Source of the DNA: Ruminococcaceae bacterium UBA6392
GTDB lineage: Bacteria > Bacillota > Clostridia > Oscillospirales > Acutalibacteraceae
Direction: 5' to 3'
Length of the DNA stretch: 6,548 nucleotides
Assembly: GCA_002438685.1 (NCBI GenBank)
Contig: DJQG01000077.1
Coordinates: 493 to 7,040, forward strand
The notes below the pieces were generated by a model. The model had not been told where the DNA came from, made no database searches, and was given only the letters and a program-made list of their open reading frames with translations. The translations under genes were made by a program, and so were the position numbers. Below, in pieces: positions 1 to 6,048 of this stretch. The stretch's first letter is position 1. Every line of letters starts with the position of its first letter.

Positions 1-290
1 AGCTCAACAACGGAGTTCACAGCGTATCCTCTGACATTGCCGCAGCTGTCCGACGCCGCGAGCACGGTGCCCGCAGGACCGTTTCCGTTTATCCTGAGCG
101 TGACGGAATCGTCTGCCCCTTTGAGTGCGCTGCCCATGAGGCTCGCCGCCGTCAGCAGCCTGCCGAGAGCCGCCGAAACAACGGCGGATGTGCCGTGGAT
201 TTCCTGCGCTCTGTTTACTATATCCGTTGTGTCGGCAGCCATAACGGTCAGCGTGCCGTCCTCGGAAATGCAGCGTATAAGCTTGCCCAT
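1..290 (-). CDS. hslO: Hsp33 redox-regulated chaperone, N-terminal part (3' end outside window)
   Basis: Only the first 96 codons are present; the gene runs off the left edge. Hsp33 is a cytoplasmic holdase chaperone that is switched on when oxidative stress releases zinc from four C-terminal cysteines; that redox domain lies outside the window. The visible part matches the N-terminal domain: a start MGKLIRCISEDGTLTVMAAD, TTDIVNRAQEIHGTSAVVSA (21-40), ALGRLLTAASLMG (41-53), then a basic/glycine stretch with NGNGPAGTVLA (68-78). These resemble my memory of B. subtilis HslO. The start ATG (288-290) has an AGGAGGA Shine-Dalgarno at 298-304. The gene begins 15 bases after the methyltransferase stop, so it is very likely the last visible member of the yerC operon. 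Identity is fairly certain; integrity of the missing part cannot be judged. Confidence 0.93.
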   Translation of the reverse strand, partial: MGKLIRCISEDGTLTVMAADTTDIVNRAQEIHGTSAVVSAALGRLLTAASLMGSALKGADDSVTLRINGNGPAGTVLAASDSCGNVRGYAVNSVVE

Positions 291-305
291 ATATTTGTCC
301 TCCTG

Positions 306-1055
306 TTATTTCCTGCGCCTCGCGGCAATCACCGCGCGCTCGGAATCTTCTCTGACGGGTTCGTTTGTCATACCGTCATATATGTTTTCAATGTCAAAGC
401 CCGCGTCGCCGAGCCATTCTGAAAGCTCGTCGAGACTGTATGCGCGCTCGCTGAAATCCTCGCTCGTGCGTTCGTATGTCCCGTCCTCGTTTTCTTCAAA
501 AAAGTCGAGCATGATGTCTACCGTGTCCGTATCCTCGTCGAGGCTGTTCTGCCAGACGCAGAAAACATCCGGGTATTCGTAGACGAACGAATTGTCCGCG
601 AGAATCTCGCGGTGCTTGTATATCGTGTTCACATCGAATATGAACATCCCGCCCGGGCGGATGAATGTGCCGAGTCGGCGGAATGTCTCCTTAACATCCT
701 CGGGCTCGGTCAGATGATTGATGCTGTCGAGCGTGCAGAGCGCGGCGTCGATTTTTCCGAAAAGGTCGAGATTCTGCATCTGCTGGCAGAGAAACAGAAT
801 ATCCTGCCCCTCTTCAAAAGCCCTGTTCTGCGCCTGAGAAAGCATATCGGGGCTCGAATCAACGCCGATCATGTCGTATCCGCGCGCGGATATCAGCGAT
901 GTTAAAGCGCCCGTGCCGCAGGCGAGGTCGAGAACCGTTCCGCTTTTTATCCCATATGAAAGCAGAAGAGCAGAAAAATGCTCTGCTCTTCTCTCGTAAT
1001 CAACATTTTGCGTCAGCTCGTCATAAAAACGGGCAAAGAATGAATATTCGCTCAT
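306..1055 (-). CDS. Class I SAM-dependent methyltransferase, YqeM-like
   Basis: A 249-residue Rossmann-fold methyltransferase. Motif I is VLDLACGTG (41-49), the acidic residue that holds the SAM ribose is in GVDSSPDML (64-72, D66), and the post-motif region has LCTLDSINHL and later LGTFIRPGGMFIFDVNT. The order and spacing, with an N-terminal FARFYDELT and a C-terminal ERAVIAARR, resemble B. subtilis YqeM (recalled, not aligned). The substrate is unknown; no RNA-, DNA- or protein-targeting domain is attached. The protein has no signal peptide and should be cytosolic. The start ATG (1053-1055) lies 2 bases after the yerC stop and has no clear Shine-Dalgarno, so translation is probably coupled to yerC. 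The stop is 15 bases before hslO. The fold is certain; the biological role is not. Confidence 0.9.
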   Translation of the reverse strand: MSEYSFFARFYDELTQNVDYERRAEHFSALLLSYGIKSGTVLDLACGTGALTSLISARGYDMIGVDSSPDMLSQAQNRAFEEGQDILFLCQQMQNLDLFGKIDAALCTLDSINHLTEPEDVKETFRRLGTFIRPGGMFIFDVNTIYKHREILADNSFVYEYPDVFCVWQNSLDEDTDTVDIMLDFFEENEDGTYERTSEDFSERAYSLDELSEWLGDAGFDIENIYDGMTNEPVREDSERAVIAARRRK

Positions 1056-1057
1056 TA

Positions 1058-1366
1058 TCAGTCTTTTTTCTCGGACTCTGCGGCGTCGATGCGCTCGAAT
1101 ATCTTCTCGTATCCGTCACAGCCGTAGTTGAGTGAGCGGTTGACTCGGCTTATCGTGGCAGTGCTTGCGCCGGTCTTGCTGACTATCTCGCTGTAAACCT
1201 GCTTGTCGCTGAGCATCTTCGCAACAACTATGCGCTGCGAAAGAGCCTTGAGCTCCGTTACGGTGCAGAGATCCTCAAAAAAATCATAGCACTCGTCGAT
1301 GTTCTCGAGGGCGAGAACCGCTTTGAACAGAAAATCAACGTTGCTGTCTTTCAGCTTGCCGTTCAT
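1058..1366 (-). CDS. yerC: YerC/YecD-type TrpR homologue, DNA-binding regulator
   Basis: A 102-residue all-helical protein of the Trp-repressor superfamily (YerC/YecD group). Helices at about 8-53 include the family segment TELKALSQRIVVAKMLSDKQ (37-56). A helix-turn-helix follows (56-82), with recognition segment TGASTATISRVNRSLNYG (65-82). Family members are small DNA-binding proteins; their regulons and ligand are, to my knowledge, poorly defined, and binding of tryptophan is not implied. I chose the ATG at 1364-1366, 8 bases from AAGGAG (1375-1380). An in-frame TTG one codon upstream (1367-1369) is 5 bases from the same site and would add one residue; it is less likely. The gene leads an operon with the methyltransferase and hslO and has its own promoter containing a palindrome that it could itself bind (inference). 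Confidence 0.93.
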   Translation of the reverse strand: MNGKLKDSNVDFLFKAVLALENIDECYDFFEDLCTVTELKALSQRIVVAKMLSDKQVYSEIVSKTGASTATISRVNRSLNYGCDGYEKIFERIDAAESEKKD

Positions 1367-1382
1367 CAAAGTTACTCCTTTT

Positions 1383-1409
1383 CGCGGTCATATTGGGTTT
1401 GACTCCGCG
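1383..1409 (-). other. Leader hairpin upstream of yerC
   Basis: In the predicted yerC leader, CGCGG (plus 1405-1409) can pair with CCGCG (plus 1383-1387), continued by TCA/TGA after a 2-base bulge, around a 9-base loop. It would sit close to the predicted 5' end and end just before the AAGGAG ribosome site. It is followed by an A-run, not a U-run, so it is not a terminator. It may protect the 5' end or affect initiation; chance pairing is possible. Confidence 0.35.
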
Positions 1410-1420
1410 TACATGTATAT

Positions 1421-1438
1421 ATTTTAGCACACTAAAAT
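1421..1438. repeat. 18-bp perfect inverted repeat over the yerC promoter (candidate operator)
   Basis: The sequence ATTTTAGTGTGCTAAAAT (minus-strand reading) has 7-bp arms ATTTTAG/CTAAAAT around a 4-base centre. It covers the predicted -10 box and most of the spacer, the usual place for a repressor site. It is too AT-rich, and lacks a U-tail, to be a terminator. The candidate ligands are the YerC protein itself or another dimeric repressor (inference). Confidence 0.5.
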
Positions 1439-1449
1439 TTGAAAGTAAA
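1421..1449 (-). promoter_or_regulatory. Promoter of the yerC operon
   Basis: On the minus strand, TTTACT (plus 1444-1449, 4/6 of the -35 consensus) and TAAAAT (plus 1421-1426, 5/6 of the -10) are separated by exactly 17 bases. The predicted start is near 1414, giving a leader of roughly 50 bases. It lies in the 92-base gap after the cyclophilin stop, which shows no terminator, so the operon may also receive read-through from sdaA. Confidence 0.6.
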
Positions 1450-1458
1450 GAGCAAAAA

Positions 1459-2052
1459 TCAAAGTGTCTGAGTTTCAACGGAATTTATAACAACATCCTC
1501 GAGCGGCTTGTCCGAAGAATCGCGGTCAACCGAGGCTATCGCGTCGACAACGTCCATGCCCTCGAACACCTGACCGAATACTGTGTGTCTGAAATCGAGC
1601 CACGGAGTTCCGCCGACCGCCTTGTAGTCTTCAATAGACTCGTCCGTGAACATATCGGGCAGGCGTTCCATCTGCGGGATAAAACGCTCGTCAACCGACG
1701 GCGCCTGGACGATAAAAAACTGGCTGCCGTTCGTGTTCGGACCCGCGTTCGCCATGCACAGAGCACCTCTGAGGTTGTGATAGTCGCGGCTGAACTCGTC
1801 CTTGAACGGTCTGCCCCAGATGCTCTCGCCGCCGATTCCCTTGCCGAGCGGGTCGCCGCCTTGGATCATGAAATCCGGGATAACGCGGTGGAAGATGACC
1901 CCGTCATAGTAGCCGTTGTCCGCGTGGGTCGTGAAATTTTCGACCGCCTTGGGCGCGGCGTCGGGGAAGAGGACTACTTTTATGTCGCCCTTGTTTGTCT
2001 TTATCGTTGCAACGGTGTCGCCCGCTGCGGGCTGTCTTAACTGCTTGCTCAT
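1459..2052 (-). CDS. Cyclophilin-type peptidyl-prolyl cis-trans isomerase
   Basis: A 197-residue single-domain cyclophilin that catalyses cis-trans isomerisation of Xaa-Pro bonds to aid protein folding. The catalytic arginine is R56 in FHRVIPDFMIQGGD (54-67). Other active-site parts are MANAGPNTNGSQFFIV (100-115), W151 and H156 in GGTPWLDFRHTVFG (147-160). About 25 residues (124-148, rich in acidic residues) separate the QFFI strand from the tryptophan; I recall similar insertions in other Bacillota cyclophilins. There is no signal peptide or lipobox, so it should act in the cytosol. The start ATG (2050-2052) overlaps the sdaA stop as ATGA, and GGAGG (2060-2064) lies 7 bases upstream inside the sdaA coding end, so the two genes form a translationally coupled unit. 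No functional link between them is known to me. Confidence 0.96.
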   Translation of the reverse strand: MSKQLRQPAAGDTVATIKTNKGDIKVVLFPDAAPKAVENFTTHADNGYYDGVIFHRVIPDFMIQGGDPLGKGIGGESIWGRPFKDEFSRDYHNLRGALCMANAGPNTNGSQFFIVQAPSVDERFIPQMERLPDMFTDESIEDYKAVGGTPWLDFRHTVFGQVFEGMDVVDAIASVDRDSSDKPLEDVVINSVETQTL

Positions 2053-3284
2053 TTTATTTCCTCCGTGGATTCGTTTTTCTGCGCGGGTTTATAGAGCTTG
2101 GCGAGTCCGCCCTCGCTCGTCTCGCGGTATATTTTTGAAAGATCCTTGCCCGTCTGATACATCGTCTCGACTATCAGATCGAACGATATCTTTCTTGTGT
2201 ATGTCAAAAAGTTTGCAAGGCTCACTGCGTTTATCGCCCTCATCGCGGCGACTGCGTTGCGCTCGATGCAGGGCACCTGAACGAGTCCCATGACCGGGTC
2301 GCAGGTGAGTCCGAGATGGTGCTCCATCGCGACTTCTGCGGCATATTCTATCTGATCCGTGTCCATGCCGTAGAGCTCCGCGAGCGCCGCCGACGCCATT
2401 GAACACGCCGAGCCTATCTCCGCCTGGCATCCGCACTCCGCGCCGCTTATCGAGGCGTTCGTCTTGATGACATTTCCGATGATTCCGGCGGTCGCAATGG
2501 CTCTGCGAATCTCATTTTCGGAGAATCCGCGCCTGTCCGCCGTGTATCGCAGAACCGCGGGCAGAACTCCGCACGCGCCGCAGGTCGGGGCTGTTACTAT
2601 CTCGCCGCAGGAGGCGTTCTCTTCGCTGACTGCGTAGGCGTAGGCGCAAACGAGCCTGTTCTCGCGCGTCTCCGGACTCTCGTCCATGTGGCGGCGGCTG
2701 TTGAGCATATGAGCCTTTCTCATTATGCCGAGCCCGCCGGGCAGCTCGCCCTCGGCGGCAAGTCCGCGTTTGATGCAGCTGTTCATGACGATCCACACGC
2801 GGTCGAGATAATGCCAGATTCCTTCGCCTTCGAATCTTTCAACCAGGTCGGGGATTCGGATATTCTCTTTCTTGCAGTATTCTTTTATCTCCGCAAAATT
2901 CTTGAACGGGTAGACTTCGGGCGGCTCTGCGTCCTTTCTGCCCTCAATTTCTATCGCGCCGCCGCCGACGCTGCAGACCCTGCGCTTGCCTATAACGTTT
3001 CCGTCCTTGTCAAACGCCGTGAAGTCGAGCGTGTTGGGGTGGGGGATGTCGGTCGTCGTCATGTCGAATTTTATGTCGAGCACGCGGGGCGCGAAGGTCT
3101 CGCGCAGAACTCTGTCCGTGCCGTGTCCCTCTCCGGTTTTGGCAAGCGAGCCGTAGAGAACTGCCTCGTATCTGTCCGCCGACGGGAACTCGCCGATAAA
3201 CATCTTGGCGGCGGACTCGGGTCCCATGGTGTGCGAGCTTGACGGGCCGCGTCCGATTCTGTAAATTTCTTTGATAGATTTCAT
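2049..3284 (-). CDS. sdaA: L-serine ammonia-lyase (dehydratase), iron-sulfur dependent, single chain
   Basis: A 411-residue enzyme that deaminates L-serine to pyruvate and ammonia in the cytosol with a [4Fe-4S] cluster instead of PLP. Residues 1-150 form the beta domain, starting with GPSSSHTMGP (13-22); the rest is the catalytic alpha domain with TAPTCGACG (231-239). Likely cluster ligands are C286 (GCQAEIG), C328 (TCDPVMG) and C339 (PCIERN); their spacings of 42 and 11 residues equal those of the ligands I recall for the Legionella enzyme (C343, C385, C396). The chain is shorter than E. coli SdaA (about 454) and has no cysteine in its tail (residues 391-411 end in EEIK). I chose the ATG at 3282-3284, with AGGAG (3291-3295) six bases upstream; an in-frame extension to 3341 would begin inside the gene's own promoter. 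It is first in an operon with the cyclophilin and divergent from the MFS gene. Confidence 0.96.
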   Translation of the reverse strand: MKSIKEIYRIGRGPSSSHTMGPESAAKMFIGEFPSADRYEAVLYGSLAKTGEGHGTDRVLRETFAPRVLDIKFDMTTTDIPHPNTLDFTAFDKDGNVIGKRRVCSVGGGAIEIEGRKDAEPPEVYPFKNFAEIKEYCKKENIRIPDLVERFEGEGIWHYLDRVWIVMNSCIKRGLAAEGELPGGLGIMRKAHMLNSRRHMDESPETRENRLVCAYAYAVSEENASCGEIVTAPTCGACGVLPAVLRYTADRRGFSENEIRRAIATAGIIGNVIKTNASISGAECGCQAEIGSACSMASAALAELYGMDTDQIEYAAEVAMEHHLGLTCDPVMGLVQVPCIERNAVAAMRAINAVSLANFLTYTRKISFDLIVETMYQTGKDLSKIYRETSEGGLAKLYKPAQKNESTEEIK

Positions 3285-3331
3285 TTGCCTCTCCTGTAAG
3301 CCGTTGAAATATGTTGCCTCATATATTGTAA

Positions 3332-3360
3332 AGTATATCACATAATATTTCCAAACTCAA
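3332..3360 (-). promoter_or_regulatory. Promoter of sdaA-cyclophilin operon
   Basis: On the minus strand, TTGAGT (plus 3355-3360, 4/6) and TATACT (plus 3332-3337, 5/6) are 17 bases apart. A TG motif directly before the -10 (TGATATACT, plus 3332-3340) makes it an extended -10 promoter. The predicted start near 3325 leaves a leader of about 40 bases and supports the ATG at 3284. Confidence 0.65.
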
Positions 3361-3381
3361 CAAGTTGCGGCAAAAAGACCG

Positions 3382-3409
3382 TTGACAAAAAATAACCGAG
3401 TGTTATAAT
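3382..3409 (+). promoter_or_regulatory. Promoter of the MFS transporter gene
   Basis: A perfect TTGACA (3382-3387) and a perfect TATAAT (3404-3409) are 16 bases apart, with TG one base before the -10 (TGTTATAAT). The predicted start near 3416 gives a leader of only about 20 bases. The -35 box lies 21 bases from the -35 of the divergent sdaA promoter, so one regulator could control both. Confidence 0.8.
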
Positions 3410-3436
3410 TGCTTCATCACGGTTTTGGAGAGAGTC

Positions 3437-4705
3437 ATGGAACAGCCCGGAAACAAAGAAAAAATACTTTCGGCGGGCACGCTGCTTTTTGCCGCCTGCT
3501 GGGCGGCTTATTGCGCCTCGTATCTCGGCAGAATAAACTATACCGCCGCGCTCACCGCCATAGTCGCGGACGGCGTGTTTTCAAAGTCCCACGCCGGACT
3601 TATAGGCACGGTCTATTTCTTCTGCTACGGAGCGGGTCAGATATTCAGCGGAATCCTCGGCGACCGCGTCTCGCCCTATAAAATGGTCGGCACGGGATTG
3701 GTCGGCACGGTGTGCGCGAATATTCTTATGCCGTTGTGCTCGGGCAGTTACATAGTCATGAGTGTAGTCTGGGGACTCAACGGAATAGTCCAGTCGATGC
3801 TCTGGACGCCTATACTTTATATAATATCCAATATCCTGCCCGAGGAACAGCGCAGGCGCGCGTGCCTCTATATCGCGGCGTCGTTCCCGGTCGGCAGCCT
3901 GCTGTCTTATGTCATATCCGCCGGCGCGATAAAGTTTGCGTCGTGGCATTTCGCGTTTTTCATACCCGCCGGAATAATAGCCTGCATATTTGTCTTCTGG
4001 TGCTTGACCGCCGGAAAGACATCGAAAATACTCGGAAGAGGGGAGAGAAAGTCCCTCCCTGTTCAGGAGAATTCGGGAGCAAAAGTCTCCCTCGGAAAGC
4101 TGTTCATAGTCTCCGGTGCGGCGGTTATCTGCGTCGGTATACTCGTCCAGGGCATGCTCAAGGACGGCGTGACTTCGTGGGTGCCGACTCTTATTAAAGA
4201 AAAATATAATGTCTCGGCGTCGTTCTCCGTCCTGCTGTCGGCTGTCCTGCCGATAATCAACCTCAGCGGCGCGTGGTTCTCGACGAAGCTCTACGAAGGA
4301 CCGTTCAAGCTCAACGAGACCGCCGCGGCGGCTTTCTGCTTCGCTCTGACGCTCATTCCGCTGACCGGAATACTCTTTGTCGGTCACTATCACATCGCCC
4401 TGTGCGTCATATTCTTCGCGCTCTTCACAACGCTCATCACCGCGATAAATCATCTGTTTATTACGCTCATTCCCGTGCGCTTCGCGAAATACGGACGCGC
4501 ATCGACAGTTGGCGGAATATTCAACTCCTGCACATATATCGGCAGCGCGATATCGACATACGGCTTCGGCGCGGTGTCCGAAAAATTCGGCTGGACTGCG
4601 ACGGTTGTTTTTTGGCTCATTCTCGGCGCGATCGGCGTCGCCGTGTGCGCTGTACCGATGCGCCGCTACGGCAGATTCGCAAACGGGAGCGGGAATAAAG
4701 CATAA
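3437..4705 (+). CDS. MFS transporter, organophosphate/UhpC-like group
   Basis: A 422-residue inner-membrane transporter with about 12 hydrophobic segments (roughly 12-28, 52-72, 82-100, 105-130, 142-164, 170-192, 222-240, 260-282, 297-315, 318-345, 357-380, 387-406). A basic cytoplasmic loop (193-206) divides the two six-helix halves. The helix 1 segment SYLGRINYTAALTAI (28-42), the MFS motif A-like loop GDRVSP (75-80) and LPEEQRRRACLYIAASFPVGS (134-154) resemble the GlpT/UhpT/UhpC group as I recall it. The substrate is unknown; sugar phosphates or other small anions are family precedents, not evidence here. I chose ATG 3437-3439, with GGAG (3427-3430) six bases upstream. A TTG at 3425 would add four residues but overlaps that ribosome site. 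The gene is divergent from sdaA; co-regulation is possible. No clear terminator follows in 4706-4793. Confidence 0.9.
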   Translation: MEQPGNKEKILSAGTLLFAACWAAYCASYLGRINYTAALTAIVADGVFSKSHAGLIGTVYFFCYGAGQIFSGILGDRVSPYKMVGTGLVGTVCANILMPLCSGSYIVMSVVWGLNGIVQSMLWTPILYIISNILPEEQRRRACLYIAASFPVGSLLSYVISAGAIKFASWHFAFFIPAGIIACIFVFWCLTAGKTSKILGRGERKSLPVQENSGAKVSLGKLFIVSGAAVICVGILVQGMLKDGVTSWVPTLIKEKYNVSASFSVLLSAVLPIINLSGAWFSTKLYEGPFKLNETAAAAFCFALTLIPLTGILFVGHYHIALCVIFFALFTTLITAINHLFITLIPVRFAKYGRASTVGGIFNSCTYIGSAISTYGFGAVSEKFGWTATVVFWLILGAIGVAVCAVPMRRYGRFANGSGNKA

Positions 4706-4793
4706 AACGCGGCATATTTTGGCAAAGAATCAGAATATCAGACAAACTTCGTCAAAAAAACCGCCATCGGCGCAAAAAAATTAAAATTAGGTA

Positions 4794-4825
4794 TTGCAAA
4801 ACCCGGAATCTTATGTTATTATAAT
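4794..4825 (+). promoter_or_regulatory. Promoter of the tRNA operon
   Basis: TTGCAA (4794-4799, 4/6) is 17 bases from TATTAT (4817-4822, 5/6). A perfect TATAAT overlaps three bases further on (4820-4825) but would need a 20-base spacer. Initiation near 4830 would leave about 20 bases of 5' leader before tRNA-Asp. The leader holds a small TCGG/CCGA stem (4832-4845), too weak to interpret. Confidence 0.55.
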
Positions 4826-4851
4826 GTGCGTTCGGTGAGAGCCGACAAATT

Positions 4852-4928
4852 GGCCCGGTAGCTCAGTTGGTTAGAGCGCTAGCCTGTCACGCTAGAGGTC
4901 GACGGTTCGAGACCGTTCCGGGTCGCCA
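4852..4928 (+). tRNA. tRNA-Asp (anticodon GTC)
   Basis: This 77-base gene folds fully. The acceptor stem is GGCCCGG/CCGGGTC with one G-U pair, the D stem GCTC/GAGC, the anticodon stem CTAGC/GCTAG with loop CTGTCAC (anticodon GTC), and the T stem GACGG/CCGTT with loop TTCGAGA. The discriminator base is G, as expected for tRNA-Asp, and CCA is encoded. It is the first gene of a two-tRNA transcript. Confidence 0.98.
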
Positions 4929-4931
4929 TTC

Positions 4932-5007
4932 GCTGCTATGGCTCAGGTGGCAGAGCACATCCTTGGTAAGGATGAGGTCACCAGTTCGAATCTGGTTAGC
5001 AGCTCCA
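4932..5007 (+). tRNA. tRNA-Thr (anticodon GGT)
   Basis: This 76-base gene folds fully. The acceptor stem is GCTGCTA/TAGCAGC, the D stem GCTC/GAGC, the anticodon stem CATCC/GGATG with loop TTGGTAA (anticodon GGT), and the T stem ACCAG/CTGGT with loop TTCGAAT. The discriminator is T and CCA is encoded. It starts three bases after tRNA-Asp, so both are processed from one precursor. I found no copy of its 3' end further right in the window that would mark an attachment site. Confidence 0.98.
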
Positions 5008-5008
5008 T

Positions 5009-5044
5009 AAAAAGCCTTGAAACTCGATTGTTTCAAGGCTTTTT
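5009..5044 (+). terminator. Intrinsic terminator of the tRNA operon
   Basis: A perfect 15-bp stem (AAAAAGCCTTGAAAC at 5009-5023, GTTTCAAGGCTTTTT at 5030-5044) closes a 6-base loop and ends in a U-run. It starts one base after the CCA of tRNA-Thr. The A-run on the 5' side means it could also stop transcription from the right. Confidence 0.93.
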
Positions 5045-5106
5045 ACTTTAATCGCGAAAATAACGGCACATCTGTAGCAATCAATATAAAAGACGGAGGT
5101 TGAACA

Positions 5107-5931
5107 ATGAAAATCATCGATACCTGCGATAAAATAAAATCGCTTTTCCAAAGCGGATTTGATATGGATATATGGAGAAAATATGCAGGGGAAATATCAA
5201 AAGAATTGCCTTCAAAATGTGAAAACGACTCAAAATGTTATAATTTCAAAGAAGATGTTCTGCCTGTTCTCGAAGCCGCATTGAATACGGATAAGATTGA
5301 TCTTGTGAGCAAAAATTTTCATAATGTTATTGATACTTTGAACAGGAATTTAGCAAAACTTTTCGATGCGGAGCCGGACATAAATATTATTCTTTACCTC
5401 GGGCTTTGTAACGGCGCGGGTTGGGCAACCGTGCTTGACGGTAAAGACACTGTCCTTCTCGGAATTGAAAAGATAATTGAACTCGATTGGTGCGATGAAG
5501 CGGATATGCGCGGCTTGATATTGCATGAAATCGGTCATTTGTGGCATAAGACAAACGGCAAGATGCGTATTTCTGATTTTCCAAAGCGCAAAAGGGCTGT
5601 TCAGCAGCTTTATAACGAGGGCGTCGCCATGGCTTGCGAACATATTCTTTGCGGGGATAATGATTTCTGGCATCAGGATAAAAACGGTTGGCTTGACTGG
5701 TGCCGTAAAAACGAAAGCGAGATCAAAAGGGAGTATCTTCGCCGCCTCAATACAAATGAAAGCGTTCGTGAATTTTTCGGGGACTTTTATTCATATAACG
5801 GATATTCCGATGTCGGGTATTATCTCGGCTGTCGGTTTGTTGAGCATCTTATGAAATCATATTCATTGAAAGAAATTGCGAACTTTCCGTTCGGAAGGAT
5901 CAACAAAGAATTCAGCGCTTATGCCCAATAA
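5107..5931 (+). CDS. Putative zinc metallopeptidase (HExxH, gluzincin-like), function unknown
   Basis: A 274-residue protein without signal peptide or membrane segments, so probably cytosolic. LILHEIGHLWHK (137-148) carries the zinc-binding HExxH motif (H140, E141, H144). QLYNEGVAMA (167-176) provides a likely third ligand, E171, as in gluzincins. A C-terminal GYSDVGYYLGCRFVEHL (232-248) is of the kind seen in DUF2268-like predicted Zn proteases, a distant resemblance from memory. ILYLGLCNGAGWATVLDG (95-112) probably forms the strand pair before the active site. No substrate can be named. The ATG is preceded by GGAGG (5095-5099), 7 bases away. No good promoter is visible in 5045-5094; TATAAA at 5085-5090 lacks a matching -35. 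The gene is clearly AT-richer than those to its left (19 of 60 G/C at 5161-5220, against 40 of 60 at 2641-2700, selected lines), which suggests horizontal acquisition beside the tRNA genes. Confidence 0.75.
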   Translation: MKIIDTCDKIKSLFQSGFDMDIWRKYAGEISKELPSKCENDSKCYNFKEDVLPVLEAALNTDKIDLVSKNFHNVIDTLNRNLAKLFDAEPDINIILYLGLCNGAGWATVLDGKDTVLLGIEKIIELDWCDEADMRGLILHEIGHLWHKTNGKMRISDFPKRKRAVQQLYNEGVAMACEHILCGDNDFWHQDKNGWLDWCRKNESEIKREYLRRLNTNESVREFFGDFYSYNGYSDVGYYLGCRFVEHLMKSYSLKEIANFPFGRINKEFSAYAQ

Positions 5932-6002
5932 AAACGGGCGACAGTATGCAACAAGTAAAAGCAGGATGCGATAGACAACTTTGATGCTATAAAACCATAT
6001 AT

Positions 6003-6048
6003 TAAAAAAAATAAGCTCCGCGCGCCAAACGGCGTTCGGAGCTTATTT
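6003..6048 (-). terminator. Bidirectional terminator between metallopeptidase and HTH gene
   Basis: AAATAAGCTCCG (6009-6020) pairs perfectly with CGGAGCTTATTT (6037-6048); an inner CGCC/GGCG stem (6023-6026 with 6031-6034) follows a 2-base mismatch. Read leftward it ends in a run of eight Us (plus 6004-6011 region). Read rightward it is followed by TTTGCTTTT. It can therefore end both convergent genes. The last lysine and stop codons of the HTH gene lie inside the stem. Confidence 0.88.

Noticed and set aside
37..582. Serine-rich open frame across the hslO start and methyltransferase end
   Set aside because: It spans two convincing genes on the other strand, and its Ser/Leu-rich translation is typical of antisense reading.
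1393..2040. Open frame antisense to the cyclophilin
   Set aside because: It is a shadow of the cyclophilin gene; its frame starts inside the yerC promoter and has no recognisable domain.
2688..3242. Open frame antisense to sdaA
   Set aside because: sdaA is a clear enzyme in the opposite direction, and the antisense product shows no family motif or ribosome site.
3581..4453. Long open frame antisense to the MFS gene
   Set aside because: Its translation is low-complexity and highly charged (many R, E, D), it has no supported start, and it mirrors the GC-rich codon pattern of the transporter.
4754..4772. Small CGCC/GGCG hairpin with a leftward U-run
   Set aside because: The stem has only 4 pairs, it would act on the leftward strand where no gene ends, and on the rightward strand it is followed by As. 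It cannot be claimed as the MFS terminator.
4932..5007. tRNA-Thr as an attachment site for an island
   Set aside because: No repeat of the tRNA 3' end and no integrase occur in the window; only composition supports the idea.
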